NCBI GenBank assembly: GCA_934589225.1
Contig: CAKTNS010000021.1
Span: forward strand, 1 to 44,877
Source of the DNA: an uncultured Oscillospiraceae bacterium
GTDB lineage: Bacteria > Bacillota > Clostridia > Oscillospirales > Oscillospiraceae
Length of the DNA stretch: 44,877 nt
Direction of reading: 5' to 3'
Shown here piece by piece: positions 1 to 6,926 of the stretch (its first letter is position 1; each line of letters begins with the position of its first letter). Made by a program: the position numbers and the translations under genes. The notes beneath the pieces were generated by a model. It saw nothing but the letters and a program-made list of their open reading frames with translations, did not search any database and was not told the origin of the DNA.

Positions 1-398
1 TTGGGGGCAGCGGAGGAAATGTCATTCCAGTACTTGGCAATGGCAGCGTCCGGCAGGTGGAAGTAGATGGGAGGAATGGAGGCGATGGCATCTACGCCGC
101 AGCTTTCGGCATGGGCGGCCAGCTCCATGGATTCCCGGGTGCCGTTGCAGGCCACGTGGGCGATGACAGTCAGCTTGCCCTTGGCAACCTTCATGACGTT
201 CTCCAGCAAGAGCTTCCGCTCGGGAACGGTCTGATAGATGCACTCGCCGGAGGAGCCGCCAACGTACAGGCCCTTGACGCCCTTGTCCACATAGTACTGG
301 GTCAGTTCCTGAACAGCCTTGGGGGAGATTTCGCCCTTCTCGTCATAGCAGGCATAGAAGGCAGGGATAATGCCCTGATACTTGGTAATATCAAACAT
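1..398 (-). CDS. N-acetylneuraminate lyase / dihydrodipicolinate synthase family aldolase (3' part cut by window edge)
   Basis: Partial gene; 132 N-terminal residues are visible and the reading frame runs open off the left edge. The start ATG (398-396) is preceded by an AGGAGT-like ribosome site. The product opens MFDITKYQGIIPAFYACYD, carries the GGSSGE signature of the DapA/NanA class I aldolase fold near residue 48, and an IPPIYFH segment where lyases of the NanA branch keep the active-site tyrosine. The catalytic Schiff-base lysine lies beyond the window. NanA-type enzymes cleave sialic acid to N-acetylmannosamine and pyruvate in the cytoplasm. It is the last visible gene of a minus-strand operon behind a CUT1 sugar ABC transporter, which fits import and cleavage of sialic acid or a related keto-sugar acid. 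DapA or another pyruvate aldolase remains possible; the family call is firm, the substrate is inferred. Confidence 0.8.
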   Translation of the reverse strand, partial: MFDITKYQGIIPAFYACYDEKGEISPKAVQELTQYYVDKGVKGLYVGGSSGECIYQTVPERKLLLENVMKVAKGKLTVIAHVACNGTRESMELAAHAESCGVDAIASIPPIYFHLPDAAIAKYWNDISSAAP

Positions 399-425
399 TT
401 TTCTTACTCCTTTAATGGAAATTGC

Positions 426-453
426 CCACGGGGACAGGGGGCTGCCCCCGTGG
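426..453 (-). other. intergenic stem-loop between permease and lyase genes
   Basis: CCACGGGG (426-433) pairs with CCCCGTGG (446-453) around a 12-base GC-rich loop. On the minus transcript it lies just after the permease stop and before the lyase ribosome site. No T-run follows, so it more likely adjusts message stability or partial read-through than ends transcription. Confidence 0.45.
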
Positions 454-476
454 AAAAGTTTGTAATGTGTTTTACC

Positions 477-1382
477 TTAACCCTTGACAGCACCCATGGT
501 GATGCCCTTGGTGAAGTACTTCTGGAAGACCAGGAACACAATGATGATGGGCACGGAAGCCAGGGCGGCACCGGCCATCAAGAGGCCATAGTCCGTGGAG
601 CTTTCTGCCTGCAAGGTGGCAATGCCCAGGGAGATGGTCATGTTCTTGTTGGAGACCAGCATAATGAGCTGCATGAAGTAGTCATTCCAGGAGTTGATGA
701 AGGTGAAGATGGCGCAGGCACCCACGCCGGGCTTGATCATGGGGAACATGACATCGGTAAAGGTTCTCCACTCGGAAGCGCCGTCAATGCGGCAGGCCTC
801 GGTCATTTCCGTGGGGATGCCCTCGGCAAACTGCTTCAGCAGGAACACACCGAAGGGCCAGCCGACGATGGGGAAAATAACGGCCCAGATGTTGTCATAC
901 AGGTTCAGGGCAGCCATTTCACGGACCAAGGGGATCAGGATGACCTGCTTGGGCAGGGCCATGGCGCAGACGATCAGGGAGAAAATCACCCCTCTGCCAT
1001 AGAACCGCTTCTTGGCCAGGGCGTAACCGGCCATGGCGGCGGTGAGGCAGGTGATGAGCATGGAGGCCACGGCCATAAACACGGTGTTCACCAGCCAACG
1101 GATAGCGGCGGGAACGGTGGGGCCGGTGATGATGACGTTGCCGATGGGCAGCTCAAAGAGGGGTGCGGAACGCTTGACAAACAGGTTTACATAGTTGTCC
1201 AGCACCCAGTTGAGGGGTACCCAAACGGGAGTCGTGGCACGAATGTCTGCCTGGGTCTTGAAGGAACCGGTGATGATCCAGTACAGGGGGAACAGGAAGA
1301 AGATGGCAAGGAGCACCACGACTACCGCGCAGAAGGCCCGGTAAACTTTGGATTTCATCTTGTTTTTTTCGATGTTATTCAT
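477..1382 (-). CDS. sugar ABC transporter permease, CUT1/MalG type
   Basis: 301-residue integral membrane subunit of a carbohydrate ABC importer. The sequence shows an N-terminal membrane segment (about residues 15-38, AVVVVLLAIFFLFPLYWI), further hydrophobic spans, and the cytoplasmic EAA loop contacting the ATPase (EACRIDGASEWRTFTDVMFPMIKPG, cited in part: IDGAS...PMIKPG). Its length and C-terminal KGITMGAVKG ending match MalG-like permeases. The start was placed at ATG 1382 because GGAGG lies just upstream; a longer frame to 1445 would overlap the partner permease. It follows the MalF-like gene by 16 bases in the minus-strand operon. No ATP-binding subunit is encoded here, so a shared MsmX/UgpC-type ATPase elsewhere is inferred, as is common for CUT1 systems of Gram-positives. 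Confidence 0.92.
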   Translation of the reverse strand: MNNIEKNKMKSKVYRAFCAVVVVLLAIFFLFPLYWIITGSFKTQADIRATTPVWVPLNWVLDNYVNLFVKRSAPLFELPIGNVIITGPTVPAAIRWLVNTVFMAVASMLITCLTAAMAGYALAKKRFYGRGVIFSLIVCAMALPKQVILIPLVREMAALNLYDNIWAVIFPIVGWPFGVFLLKQFAEGIPTEMTEACRIDGASEWRTFTDVMFPMIKPGVGACAIFTFINSWNDYFMQLIMLVSNKNMTISLGIATLQAESSTDYGLLMAGAALASVPIIIVFLVFQKYFTKGITMGAVKG

Positions 1383-1398
1383 AGCTGTACCTCCTCCC

Positions 1399-2307
1399 TT
1401 ACTTTTCCTGGCCAAGCTTAAACTGGACAGCGGACAGAAGGGCAATGATCAGGGCCAGAATGACACCCATGGCGTTGCCGTAGCCGTAGCGGTAAAGCTT
1501 GAAGGCGTTGTAGTAGATGTAATACATGATGGTCATGGTGGAGTTGTTGGGACCACCGGAGGTCAGCAACTGGATCAGAGCGAAGCACTGGAAGGAGTTG
1601 ATGGTGGTAATGACCAGGATGTACAGGGTGGTGGGCATCATCTGGGGCCACTTGATTTTCCAGAAGGCCTGCATTTCGGTAGCGCCGTCCACTTCGGCGG
1701 CCTCTACCAGGGACTTGTCCACGTTATCCAGAGCGGAGACGTACAGAACGATGGGCTGGCCCACGGAGGTGGTCAGCAGAATCAGGATGATGCAGCCCAG
1801 AGCATACTTGGGGTCGCCCAGCCAGTTGATGTTCTTATCCAGCAGGCCCATGCCCTTTCCCAGGTAGTTGAGGATGCCATAATAGTTATTGTACATCCAC
1901 TTCCACACCACGGTAACGGCCACGGAGCCGGTGACCACAGGCAGATAGAAGATGCAGCGGAAGGCGGAGGTTGCGACCACATTCATCTTGCTGATGGCGG
2001 AAGCCACCCACAAAGAGAAGGCACAGGTCACGGGCACGGAAACCACCACGATGACCAGGGTGTTCCGCAGAGCTTTCCAGAAAACGGGGTCGTTGAACAG
2101 CTCATTGTAGTTGGCAAAGCCGATGAAAATATCGTCCCGGCCCATGGTGGCATCGAAGAAGCTGGTGATGACACACATGATCATGGGATAGAGAACAAAG
2201 CCCGCGAAGAACACCAGGAAGGGCAGCATGAAGGCGTAGCCAGCGATATTCTCTTGCAGCACCAGCCGGTGGGTCTTCTTGTTCAGCGTTACTTGCTTAT
2301 TGGCCAA
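1399..2307 (-). CDS. sugar ABC transporter permease, CUT1/MalF type
   Basis: 302-residue permease that pairs with the MalG-like subunit downstream. Six membrane segments can be traced, starting with GYAFMLPFLVFFAGFVLYPM (about residues 23-42); the EAA motif reads EAAEVDGATEMQAFWKIKWP near residue 205, and the SGGPNNSTMT stretch near residue 250 is typical of MalF-type proteins. The start codon is TTG at 2307-2305, supported by GAGGAGG eight bases upstream and by the absence of a nearer ATG. It is separated from the binding-protein gene by about 200 bases holding a terminator, so it is probably made at a lower level than the binding protein. Family call is secure; the transported sugar is inferred from the neighbouring lyase. 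Confidence 0.92.
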   Translation of the reverse strand: MANKQVTLNKKTHRLVLQENIAGYAFMLPFLVFFAGFVLYPMIMCVITSFFDATMGRDDIFIGFANYNELFNDPVFWKALRNTLVIVVVSVPVTCAFSLWVASAISKMNVVATSAFRCIFYLPVVTGSVAVTVVWKWMYNNYYGILNYLGKGMGLLDKNINWLGDPKYALGCIILILLTTSVGQPIVLYVSALDNVDKSLVEAAEVDGATEMQAFWKIKWPQMMPTTLYILVITTINSFQCFALIQLLTSGGPNNSTMTIMYYIYYNAFKLYRYGYGNAMGVILALIIALLSAVQFKLGQEK

Positions 2308-2374
2308 GGGGAAATCCTCCTCTCAATATGCTCCGGTATTTCCGGAGGTCCGGGCCGAGGCCCAGGTACGTTCA

Positions 2375-2422
2375 GGCAGCAGACGGTAGGTCCGCGAACC
2401 CACGGGCACACCGTCTGTTGCC
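2375..2422 (-). other. imperfect stem-loop in the binding-protein/permease gap
   Basis: GGCAGCAGACGGT (2375-2387) pairs with ACCGTCTGTTGCC (2410-2422), 12 of 13 positions, around a 22-base loop. It sits between the terminator after the binding-protein gene and the TTG start of the permease, so it would be in the read-through message. Confidence 0.5.
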
Positions 2423-2440
2423 CGAAAGCTTATTCCGTAG

Positions 2441-2484
2441 AAAAAAGGCCCCCTCCCCTCACCCAGAAGAGAGGAAAGGGGGCC
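2441..2484 (-). terminator. rho-independent terminator after the sugar-binding protein
   Basis: GGCCCCCT (from 2484 downward) pairs with AGGGGGCC-type arm ending at 2447, with further pairing of CTC/GAG, followed on the minus strand by TTTTTT (2446-2441). As the operon continues, it is best read as a leaky internal terminator giving excess binding protein over permeases. Confidence 0.85.
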
Positions 2485-2510
2485 AAAAGTCTTAGGTCGG
2501 TCTGTCGGGA

Positions 2511-3854
2511 TTAGCCGGCAGCAGCAGCATTGGCGTTGGCCACGAAGGTCGCAACCTCGGTAGCGATGTCGCCGCCCTGGCCTACACGCTGCAGCATGTT
2601 CCACCACTCGGTACGAGCGGTAGCCCAGCCGGGAACCACGTTGTAGTAGTCACCCAGCATGCTCATGAGCTTGTTGTACTCGTTCATAACGGCCTCGTTG
2701 TCGGTGCCGGCATAAACGCCTTCCACGGAAGCCTTCACAGGGAAGAAGGTGGAAGCAGCAACAGCGTCCTTGGGGTTCTCGTTGCACATGTAGTTGATGA
2801 AGGTCTTAGCAGCCTCGACCTTGGCAGCGTCGCCGTTGTCGAAGATACCGAAGCCCCAGATACCGCCGCACAGCTGTGCGTCAGTGCCCTTGGGAGAGGG
2901 GAAAGACATGAACAGGATCTCGTCGCCGGAGTCGGTGTGGTCACCGGCCAGCTGCTGAGCGATGTTCCAGCAGGTAGCCATCTGCAGAACGCCCTGACGG
3001 AACAGGTTGATCTCGTCGCCGCCAACGATGGAGGGATCGAAGGTGATACCCTTGGTGTTGCGCAGGGTCTCCAGAGCCTTGATGTTCTCCTCGGAGTCAG
3101 CAGTGTAAGCGGTGTGCTCGGCGTTGGTGTAGGTGCCGCCGTACAGGTTGTTGATCAGAGCACGGTTGGCCTGGTCGCCGCCCTGGCCGCCGCAGAAGAC
3201 AACGCCCACGTTCTCGTAGCCGGCATTGTAAACAGCGTCAACAGCCTTCAGGAAGTTCTCGGTGGTCCAGGTGTGGGTGTCCTCGTCGATGTACTGCATT
3301 GCGTCAGCCTTCTCGAAGACGGTCTTGTTGATGGCCATGCAGTGAGCGGTCATGCACAGGGGGAACTCGTAGTAAGCACCGTTGGCAGCCTTACAAGCGG
3401 CGGTAACGGAGGGAACGGTGTCGGAGATCACGTCGGCAGTCCACAGGTCGGACAGGTCGACCATCTTGCCCTTGGCGCCCCAGTTGGCAACCAGACGCTC
3501 GGGTCCTTCCAGAACCAGGTCAGGAGCCTTGTTGCCTTCGATGGCGGTGTTGACCTTGTCGTCGCCGTCAGCGTAAGCCAGGTACTCAACCTTAACAGTG
3601 ATGTTGGGGTACTTCTCGTTGAAAGCAGCCAGCAGGTTGTTAACAACTTCTTCCTTGCCCCAATCGCCTACAGGGTAGGTCCACAGGGAGATCTCAGTGG
3701 CAGCAGCAGGAGCTTCGGTAGCAGCCTCGGTAGCAGCCTCAGTGGCGGCGGGAGCGGGAGCTGCGGTGGTCTCTGCGGGCTTCTCAGACACGGAGCAGGC
3801 GCACAGGCCCAGAACCATGACGGCTGCCAGCAGAACAGCAAACAGTTTCTTCAT
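2511..3854 (-). CDS. sugar ABC transporter substrate-binding lipoprotein (family 1)
   Basis: 447-residue extracellular solute-binding protein of a CUT1 importer. It has a signal peptide with basic MKK start, hydrophobic core and a lipobox-like LCAC ending at Cys20, so it is expected to be lipid-anchored. A low-complexity linker of E/A/T repeats (about residues 25-50) follows, then the family 1 fold (ISLWTYPVGDWGKEEVVNNLL, cited in part as ISLWTYP). The ATG at 3854 has GGAGG seven bases upstream; a longer frame starting at 3899 lacks a ribosome site. It is the first gene of the operon and has its own promoter (3923-3951). The sugar cannot be read from the sequence; the neighbouring NanA-like aldolase suggests sialic acid or a related acid sugar. 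Confidence 0.92.
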   Translation of the reverse strand: MKKLFAVLLAAVMVLGLCACSVSEKPAETTAAPAPAATEAATEAATEAPAAATEISLWTYPVGDWGKEEVVNNLLAAFNEKYPNITVKVEYLAYADGDDKVNTAIEGNKAPDLVLEGPERLVANWGAKGKMVDLSDLWTADVISDTVPSVTAACKAANGAYYEFPLCMTAHCMAINKTVFEKADAMQYIDEDTHTWTTENFLKAVDAVYNAGYENVGVVFCGGQGGDQANRALINNLYGGTYTNAEHTAYTADSEENIKALETLRNTKGITFDPSIVGGDEINLFRQGVLQMATCWNIAQQLAGDHTDSGDEILFMSFPSPKGTDAQLCGGIWGFGIFDNGDAAKVEAAKTFINYMCNENPKDAVAASTFFPVKASVEGVYAGTDNEAVMNEYNKLMSMLGDYYNVVPGWATARTEWWNMLQRVGQGGDIATEVATFVANANAAAAG

Positions 3855-3922
3855 AATGTCCTCCTCAAGAATTTGTTTTCTTTGGTGTAAAACGTTCAAT
3901 TCGTTCGTCCTAAACCTCTTAT

Positions 3923-3951
3923 ATTTTATCGATGAATCACAAGAAAGTCAA
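3923..3951 (-). promoter_or_regulatory. sigma-A-type promoter of the sugar ABC operon with overlapping ATCGAT site
   Basis: On the minus strand TTGACT (3951-3946) and TAAAAT (3928-3923) are 17 bases apart. An ATCGAT sequence (3928-3933) overlaps the -10 region, and a perfect 10-base palindrome TAATCGATTA lies at 4092-4101. CG-centred palindromes of this kind are used by LacI-family sugar repressors; that assignment is inference. Confidence 0.65.
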
Positions 3952-4091
3952 TCGGTCTACCCTGAAATTTTCTTTCAAAACCAGGTTTTGGCGAAAATTC
4001 TGACAATCCGCACAAAAGTTGCATTGTTTCGGCAAATTTTCCCAAGGTGGTTTTAGGCATTTTGACGTATGAATTCAGTCAAATTTCAGTT

Positions 4092-4101
4092 TAATCGATT
4101 A
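4092..4101. promoter_or_regulatory. TAATCGATTA palindrome upstream of sugar operon, possible LacI-family operator
   Basis: A perfect CG-centred palindrome about 140 bases upstream of the promoter, with a related ATCGAT core overlapping the -10. No regulator gene is in the window, so the assignment is tentative. Confidence 0.3.
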
Positions 4102-4264
4102 GAACGGAGAAAGCATTGCATGAATATAAAACCTGTGAAGAAAATAATACCGAATTATGAAAATTTCAGGAGGAGGACAGGGTGAAAATTTCCACAGCAG
4201 ACAGAGCCACCTGCCGACATGTCATTCCGTTTTGTCTGCACGGATTGTATTCGGAACGTGGCTT

Positions 4265-4281
4265 GGCGATGAATCATCGCC
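4265..4281. repeat. variant 17-base hairpin GGCGATGAATCATCGCC
   Basis: Perfect 7+3+7 palindrome followed by GCTAC, occupying the place held by GGCGGCAGATTGCCGCC in the common repeat. The three inner stem pairs differ from the common form yet remain complementary. Confidence 0.75.
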
Positions 4282-4295
4282 GCTACATTGCGTGG

Positions 4296-4493
4296 TTCCA
4301 TTCAACCGCACAGGTTATATTCGAAACGTGGCGGGCGGCAGATTGCCGCCCCTACGATAATGTACTATGTTTTTGACATTTTACGAGTGAAAAATAGCGG
4401 TAGATACGTTAAATATACGGTAATGCGAAACAATTTTACTGTAGGGGCGGCAATCTGCCGCCCGCTACGTTCCGATACCTGAGCCGTATCAAT
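4296..4493. repeat. 198-base composite repeat, copy 1
   Basis: Begins TTCCATTCAACCG, contains two inverted GGCGGCA-NNN-TGCCGCC hairpins about 85 bases apart and ends GAGCCGTATCAAT. A matching 197-base copy lies at 41431-41627 with the same order of landmarks, including the internal AAATATACGGTA and ACAATTTT. It carries no ORF that could be a transposase, so a non-autonomous (MITE-like) or structural repeat is likely. Confidence 0.8.
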
Positions 4494-4564
4494 CAAACGG
4501 TACCACCCTGGGTATGCCTCGTATTACGTCGTTTTGCCAGCACAACATTTTTCTGTCTTTGGTA

Positions 4565-4616
4565 CAAAAAACAGGAAGCACATCATAACCGTTTTCACGG
4601 AAAGGATGTGCTTCCT
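4565..4616 (-). terminator. rho-independent terminator of the Fe-S scaffold/GGGtGRT operon
   Basis: GATGTGCTTCCT (4616-4605 arm read on plus) pairs with AGGAAGCACATC (4573-4584), a 12-base perfect stem; on the minus strand it is followed by G and TTTTTT (4570-4565). It lies 33 bases after the GGGtGRT stop. Confidence 0.9.
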
Positions 4617-4648
4617 TGCTATTTATTTGCGAAAAGTAGGGTTTGACC

Positions 4649-5650
4649 TTACTTCTTCAGAGCCTCTTCCACAGCCACAGCCACGGAAACGGTGGCGCCG
4701 ACCATGGGGTTGTTGCCCATGCCCAGGAAGCCCATCATTTCTACGTGAGCGGGGACGGAGGAGGAGCCGGCGAACTGGGCGTCGGAGTGCATACGGCCCA
4801 TGGTGTCGGTCATGCCGTAGGAAGCGGGACCGGCGGCCATGTTGTCAGGATGCAGGGTACGGCCCGTGCCGCCGCCGGAGGCCACGGAGAAGTACTTCTT
4901 GCCCTGCTCGATGCACTCCTTCTTGTAGGTGCCGGCAACGGGGTGCTGGAACCGGGTGGGGTTGGTGGAGTTGCCGGTGATGGAAACGTCCACGCCCTCG
5001 TGGTGCATGATGGCAACGCCCTCGCGGACATCGTCGGCACCGAAGCAGCGGACAGCGGCCCGCTCGCCGTCGGAGTACTTGTACTCCTTGACGATGGTCA
5101 GCTCGCCGGTGTAGTAATCAAACTTGGTCTGCACGTAGGTGAAGCCGTTGATCCGGGAGATGATCTGGGCGGCATCCTTGCCCAGACCGTTCAGGATGAC
5201 CCGCAGGGGCTCCTTCCGGGCCTTGTTGGCGGAACGGGCAATGCCGATGGCGCCTTCGGCGGCGGCGAAGGACTCGTGGCCGGCCAGGAAGGCGAAGCAC
5301 TTGGTCTCATCCCGCAGCAGCATGGCACCCAGGTTGCCGTGGCCCAGGCCGACCTTCCGGTCTTCGGCAACGGAGCCGTCGATGCAGAAAGCCTGCAGGC
5401 CGATGCCGATGGCCTCGGCGGCTTCCGCAGCGTTCTTAACACCCTTCTTCAGAGCGATGGCAGCGCCTACGGTGTAGGCCCAGCAAGCGTTCTCAAAGCA
5501 GATGGGCTGAATGTTCTTGACGATCTCATAGGGATCGAAGCCCTTGGCCTGGCAGATCTCGCGGCATTCCTCCACGGAGGAGATGCCATACTGGGCGAGG
5601 ACGCCATTGATCTTGTCGATTCTTCTTTCGTAACTTTCAAACAAAGCCAT
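4649..5650 (-). CDS. GGGtGRT protein
   Basis: 333-residue protein of the GGGtGRT family, named after the motif seen here as ASGGGTGRTLHPDNM near residue 258. The start ATG at 5650 follows AGGAGG. The N-terminus (MALFESYERRIDKINGVLAQ) and the Gly/Met-rich C-terminus (MMGFLGMGNNPMVGATVSV) agree with family members of this length. No signal peptide is seen, though the C-terminal third is weakly hydrophobic. Its biochemical role is not established; members are found next to NifU-like Fe-S scaffold genes in anaerobes, as here, where the start lies 15 bases after the scaffold stop. A role in Fe-S or metal handling is inferred from that linkage only. Confidence 0.85.
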   Translation of the reverse strand: MALFESYERRIDKINGVLAQYGISSVEECREICQAKGFDPYEIVKNIQPICFENACWAYTVGAAIALKKGVKNAAEAAEAIGIGLQAFCIDGSVAEDRKVGLGHGNLGAMLLRDETKCFAFLAGHESFAAAEGAIGIARSANKARKEPLRVILNGLGKDAAQIISRINGFTYVQTKFDYYTGELTIVKEYKYSDGERAAVRCFGADDVREGVAIMHHEGVDVSITGNSTNPTRFQHPVAGTYKKECIEQGKKYFSVASGGGTGRTLHPDNMAAGPASYGMTDTMGRMHSDAQFAGSSSVPAHVEMMGFLGMGNNPMVGATVSVAVAVEEALKK

Positions 5651-5665
5651 TGTTTCGTCCTCCTC

Positions 5666-6358
5666 TTATTCCTGCCGGGGGTCGATATACTTGGGGGCGT
5701 TGTCAAAACGACCGTAGTGACCCATAGCCTTCTTGTAGGCAGTGTTGGCGTCGTCGCCCTTCTTCATGAAGTCCATCATCTTGCCCAGGTTGACGAACTC
5801 GTAGCCGATGATCAGGTTCTCCTCATCCAGAGCTACACGGGTAACATAGCCTTCGGCCATTTCCAGGTAACGGGGGCCCTTGGCCTTGGTGGCAAACATG
5901 GTGCCAACCTGGCTGCGCAGGCCCTTGCCCAGGTCTTCCAGAGAAGCGCCCACTACCAGGCCGCCCTCGGAGAATGCGGACTGGCTGCGGCCATAGACGA
6001 TCTGCAGGAACAGCTCCCGCATGGCGGTGTTGATGGCGTCGCACACCAGGTCGGTGTTCAGGGCCTCCAGGATGGTCTTGCCGATCAGGATCTCGGCGGC
6101 CATGGCGGCGGAGTGGGTCATGCCGGAGCAGCCGATGGTCTCCACCAGAGCCTCCTCAATGACGCCTTCCTTGATGTTCAGGGTCAGCTTGCAGGCACCC
6201 TGCTGCGGTGCGCACCAGCCGATACCGTGGGTAAAGCCGCTGATGTCCTTGATCTCCTTGGCCTGGACCCACTTACCTTCTTCGGGAATGGGAGCGGGGC
6301 CGTGGTAGGCACCCTTAGCCACGGAGCACATATTCTGTACTTCTGCACTGTAAATCAT
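5666..6358 (-). CDS. NifU-like iron-sulfur cluster assembly scaffold protein
   Basis: 230-residue cytoplasmic protein with a NifU N-terminal/IscU-like domain. Candidate cluster ligands are the Cys in GIGWCAP and GACKL (around residues 48 and 55), the Cys of ETIGCSGMTHSAAMAAE near residue 77, and the Cys of NTDLVCDAI near residue 101. The protein is longer than plain IscU and carries a C-terminal extension (FMKKGDDANTAYKKAMGHYG). ATG 6358 was chosen over an upstream in-frame ATG because AAGGAAA lies before it and the promoter at 6461-6489 falls inside the longer frame. It is followed by the GGGtGRT gene in a two-gene operon with a terminator. Scaffold function is from family knowledge; the partner desulfurase is not adjacent (one lies at 14264). 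Confidence 0.85.
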   Translation of the reverse strand: MIYSAEVQNMCSVAKGAYHGPAPIPEEGKWVQAKEIKDISGFTHGIGWCAPQQGACKLTLNIKEGVIEEALVETIGCSGMTHSAAMAAEILIGKTILEALNTDLVCDAINTAMRELFLQIVYGRSQSAFSEGGLVVGASLEDLGKGLRSQVGTMFATKAKGPRYLEMAEGYVTRVALDEENLIIGYEFVNLGKMMDFMKKGDDANTAYKKAMGHYGRFDNAPKYIDPRQE

Positions 6359-6460
6359 GGCAAATTTCCTTTCTTCAAAAGGCGTTTTCCGCCTTCTTTT
6401 GATGTTCCGGAAAAAGCTGCGCAGAGAGGGCTCTGCAAATCCCCAACAATTTCCGCATCT

Positions 6461-6489
6461 ATTATACATAACCCCAATAAAATTGTCAA
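6461..6489 (-). promoter_or_regulatory. consensus sigma-A promoter of the scaffold/GGGtGRT operon
   Basis: On the minus strand TTGACA (6489-6484), a 17-base spacer and TATAAT (6466-6461): a perfect consensus match, about 100 bases upstream of the ATG at 6358, suggesting strong constitutive expression. Confidence 0.88.
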
Positions 6490-6644
6490 TGAAATTCGAT
6501 ACAAAAATACCTGTTCCCTTTTTCGTCTCTGCTTTGGGCCCCATTTCCTTTCTTTTCCAGTATGGCAGATGCATTTTCGGTCAAACTAGCCCCGTAACGG
6601 CCGGACGTTTCAATATAAATCTACAACGATTTGGAGGAACCTGT

Positions 6645-6809
6645 ATGAACTGCCATGCCAATAAGAGCATCGAATGCACCGTGCAGCAGTGCGCCAACCA
6701 CTGCCCCGACCAGAACTACTGCTCTCTGGAGTGCATCACCGTGGGCACCCACGAGTTAAACCCCACGGTGTCTGAATGCACCGACTGCAAATCCTTCCAC
6801 AGAAAATAA
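6645..6809 (+). CDS. DUF1540 small cysteine-rich protein
   Basis: 54-residue protein with eight cysteines (C3, C11, C16, C20, C26, C30, C45, C48) and the spacing C-x4-C-x3-C...ECITVGTHE typical of DUF1540 domain proteins of Clostridia. The ATG at 6645 has GGAGG seven bases upstream. The dense Cys pattern suggests binding of zinc or another metal, but no function is known for the family. It stands alone: its own strong terminator follows at 6818-6852. Upstream in-frame extension to 6357 was rejected because it overlaps the scaffold-gene promoter and lacks a ribosome site. Confidence 0.88.
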   Translation: MNCHANKSIECTVQQCANHCPDQNYCSLECITVGTHELNPTVSECTDCKSFHRK

Positions 6810-6817
6810 CCGGGGCC

Positions 6818-6860
6818 ACCCAAAGGGCAGGGATTTTCTCTGCCCTTTGGGTTCTGTTTT
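6818..6860 (+). terminator. rho-independent terminator after DUF1540 gene
   Basis: ACCCAAAGGGCAG (6818-6830) pairs with CTGCCCTTTGGGT (6840-6852), a 13-base perfect stem followed by TCTGTTTTTC. Confidence 0.9.
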
Positions 6861-6862
6861 TC

Positions 6863-6891
6863 TTGACGAATGGGTACATTTTCGGTATGAT
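6863..6891 (+). promoter_or_regulatory. sigma-A promoter of the HtrA-like protease gene
   Basis: TTGACG (6863-6868), 17-base spacer, TATGAT (6886-6891), 35 bases before the protease ATG and just after the preceding terminator. Confidence 0.75.
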
Positions 6892-6926
6892 GGAGTAAGA
6901 ATTTGCAGAACACAGGAGGAAGCGCC

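Larger units (their letters stand above)
4200..4502. repeat. repeat cluster 1 (GTAGGGGCGG-type hairpin repeats)
   Basis: The roughly 800-base gap between 3855 and 4649 holds the sugar-operon promoter and, from about 4200, dispersed repeats. Two inverted copies of a core reading GTAGGGGCGGCAATCTGCCG (minus-oriented at 4325-4355, plus-oriented at 4441-4471) and a variant hairpin at 4265-4281 are present, embedded in arms such as ATTCAACCGCACAGGTTATA. Short ORFs here read through the palindromes and are not believable as genes. Confidence 0.85.

Noticed and set aside
57..2514. Two long plus-strand ORFs opposite the sugar permeases
   Set aside because: Gly/His/Asp-rich shadows of the two CUT1 permeases; no start signals.
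2511..3899. Longer start for the sugar-binding protein at 3899
   Set aside because: It would place a non-hydrophobic leader before the signal peptide and has no ribosome site; ATG 3854 has GGAGG.
4157..4482. Short ORFs in repeat cluster 1
   Set aside because: They translate the hairpin repeats (VAGGRLPPLR-type peptides) and recur at 11.9 and 41.4 kb for the same reason.
4643..6589. 648-residue plus-strand ORF opposite the Fe-S scaffold and GGGtGRT genes
   Set aside because: Gly/Val/His-rich shadow of two well-supported minus-strand genes; no ribosome site and no recognisable domain.
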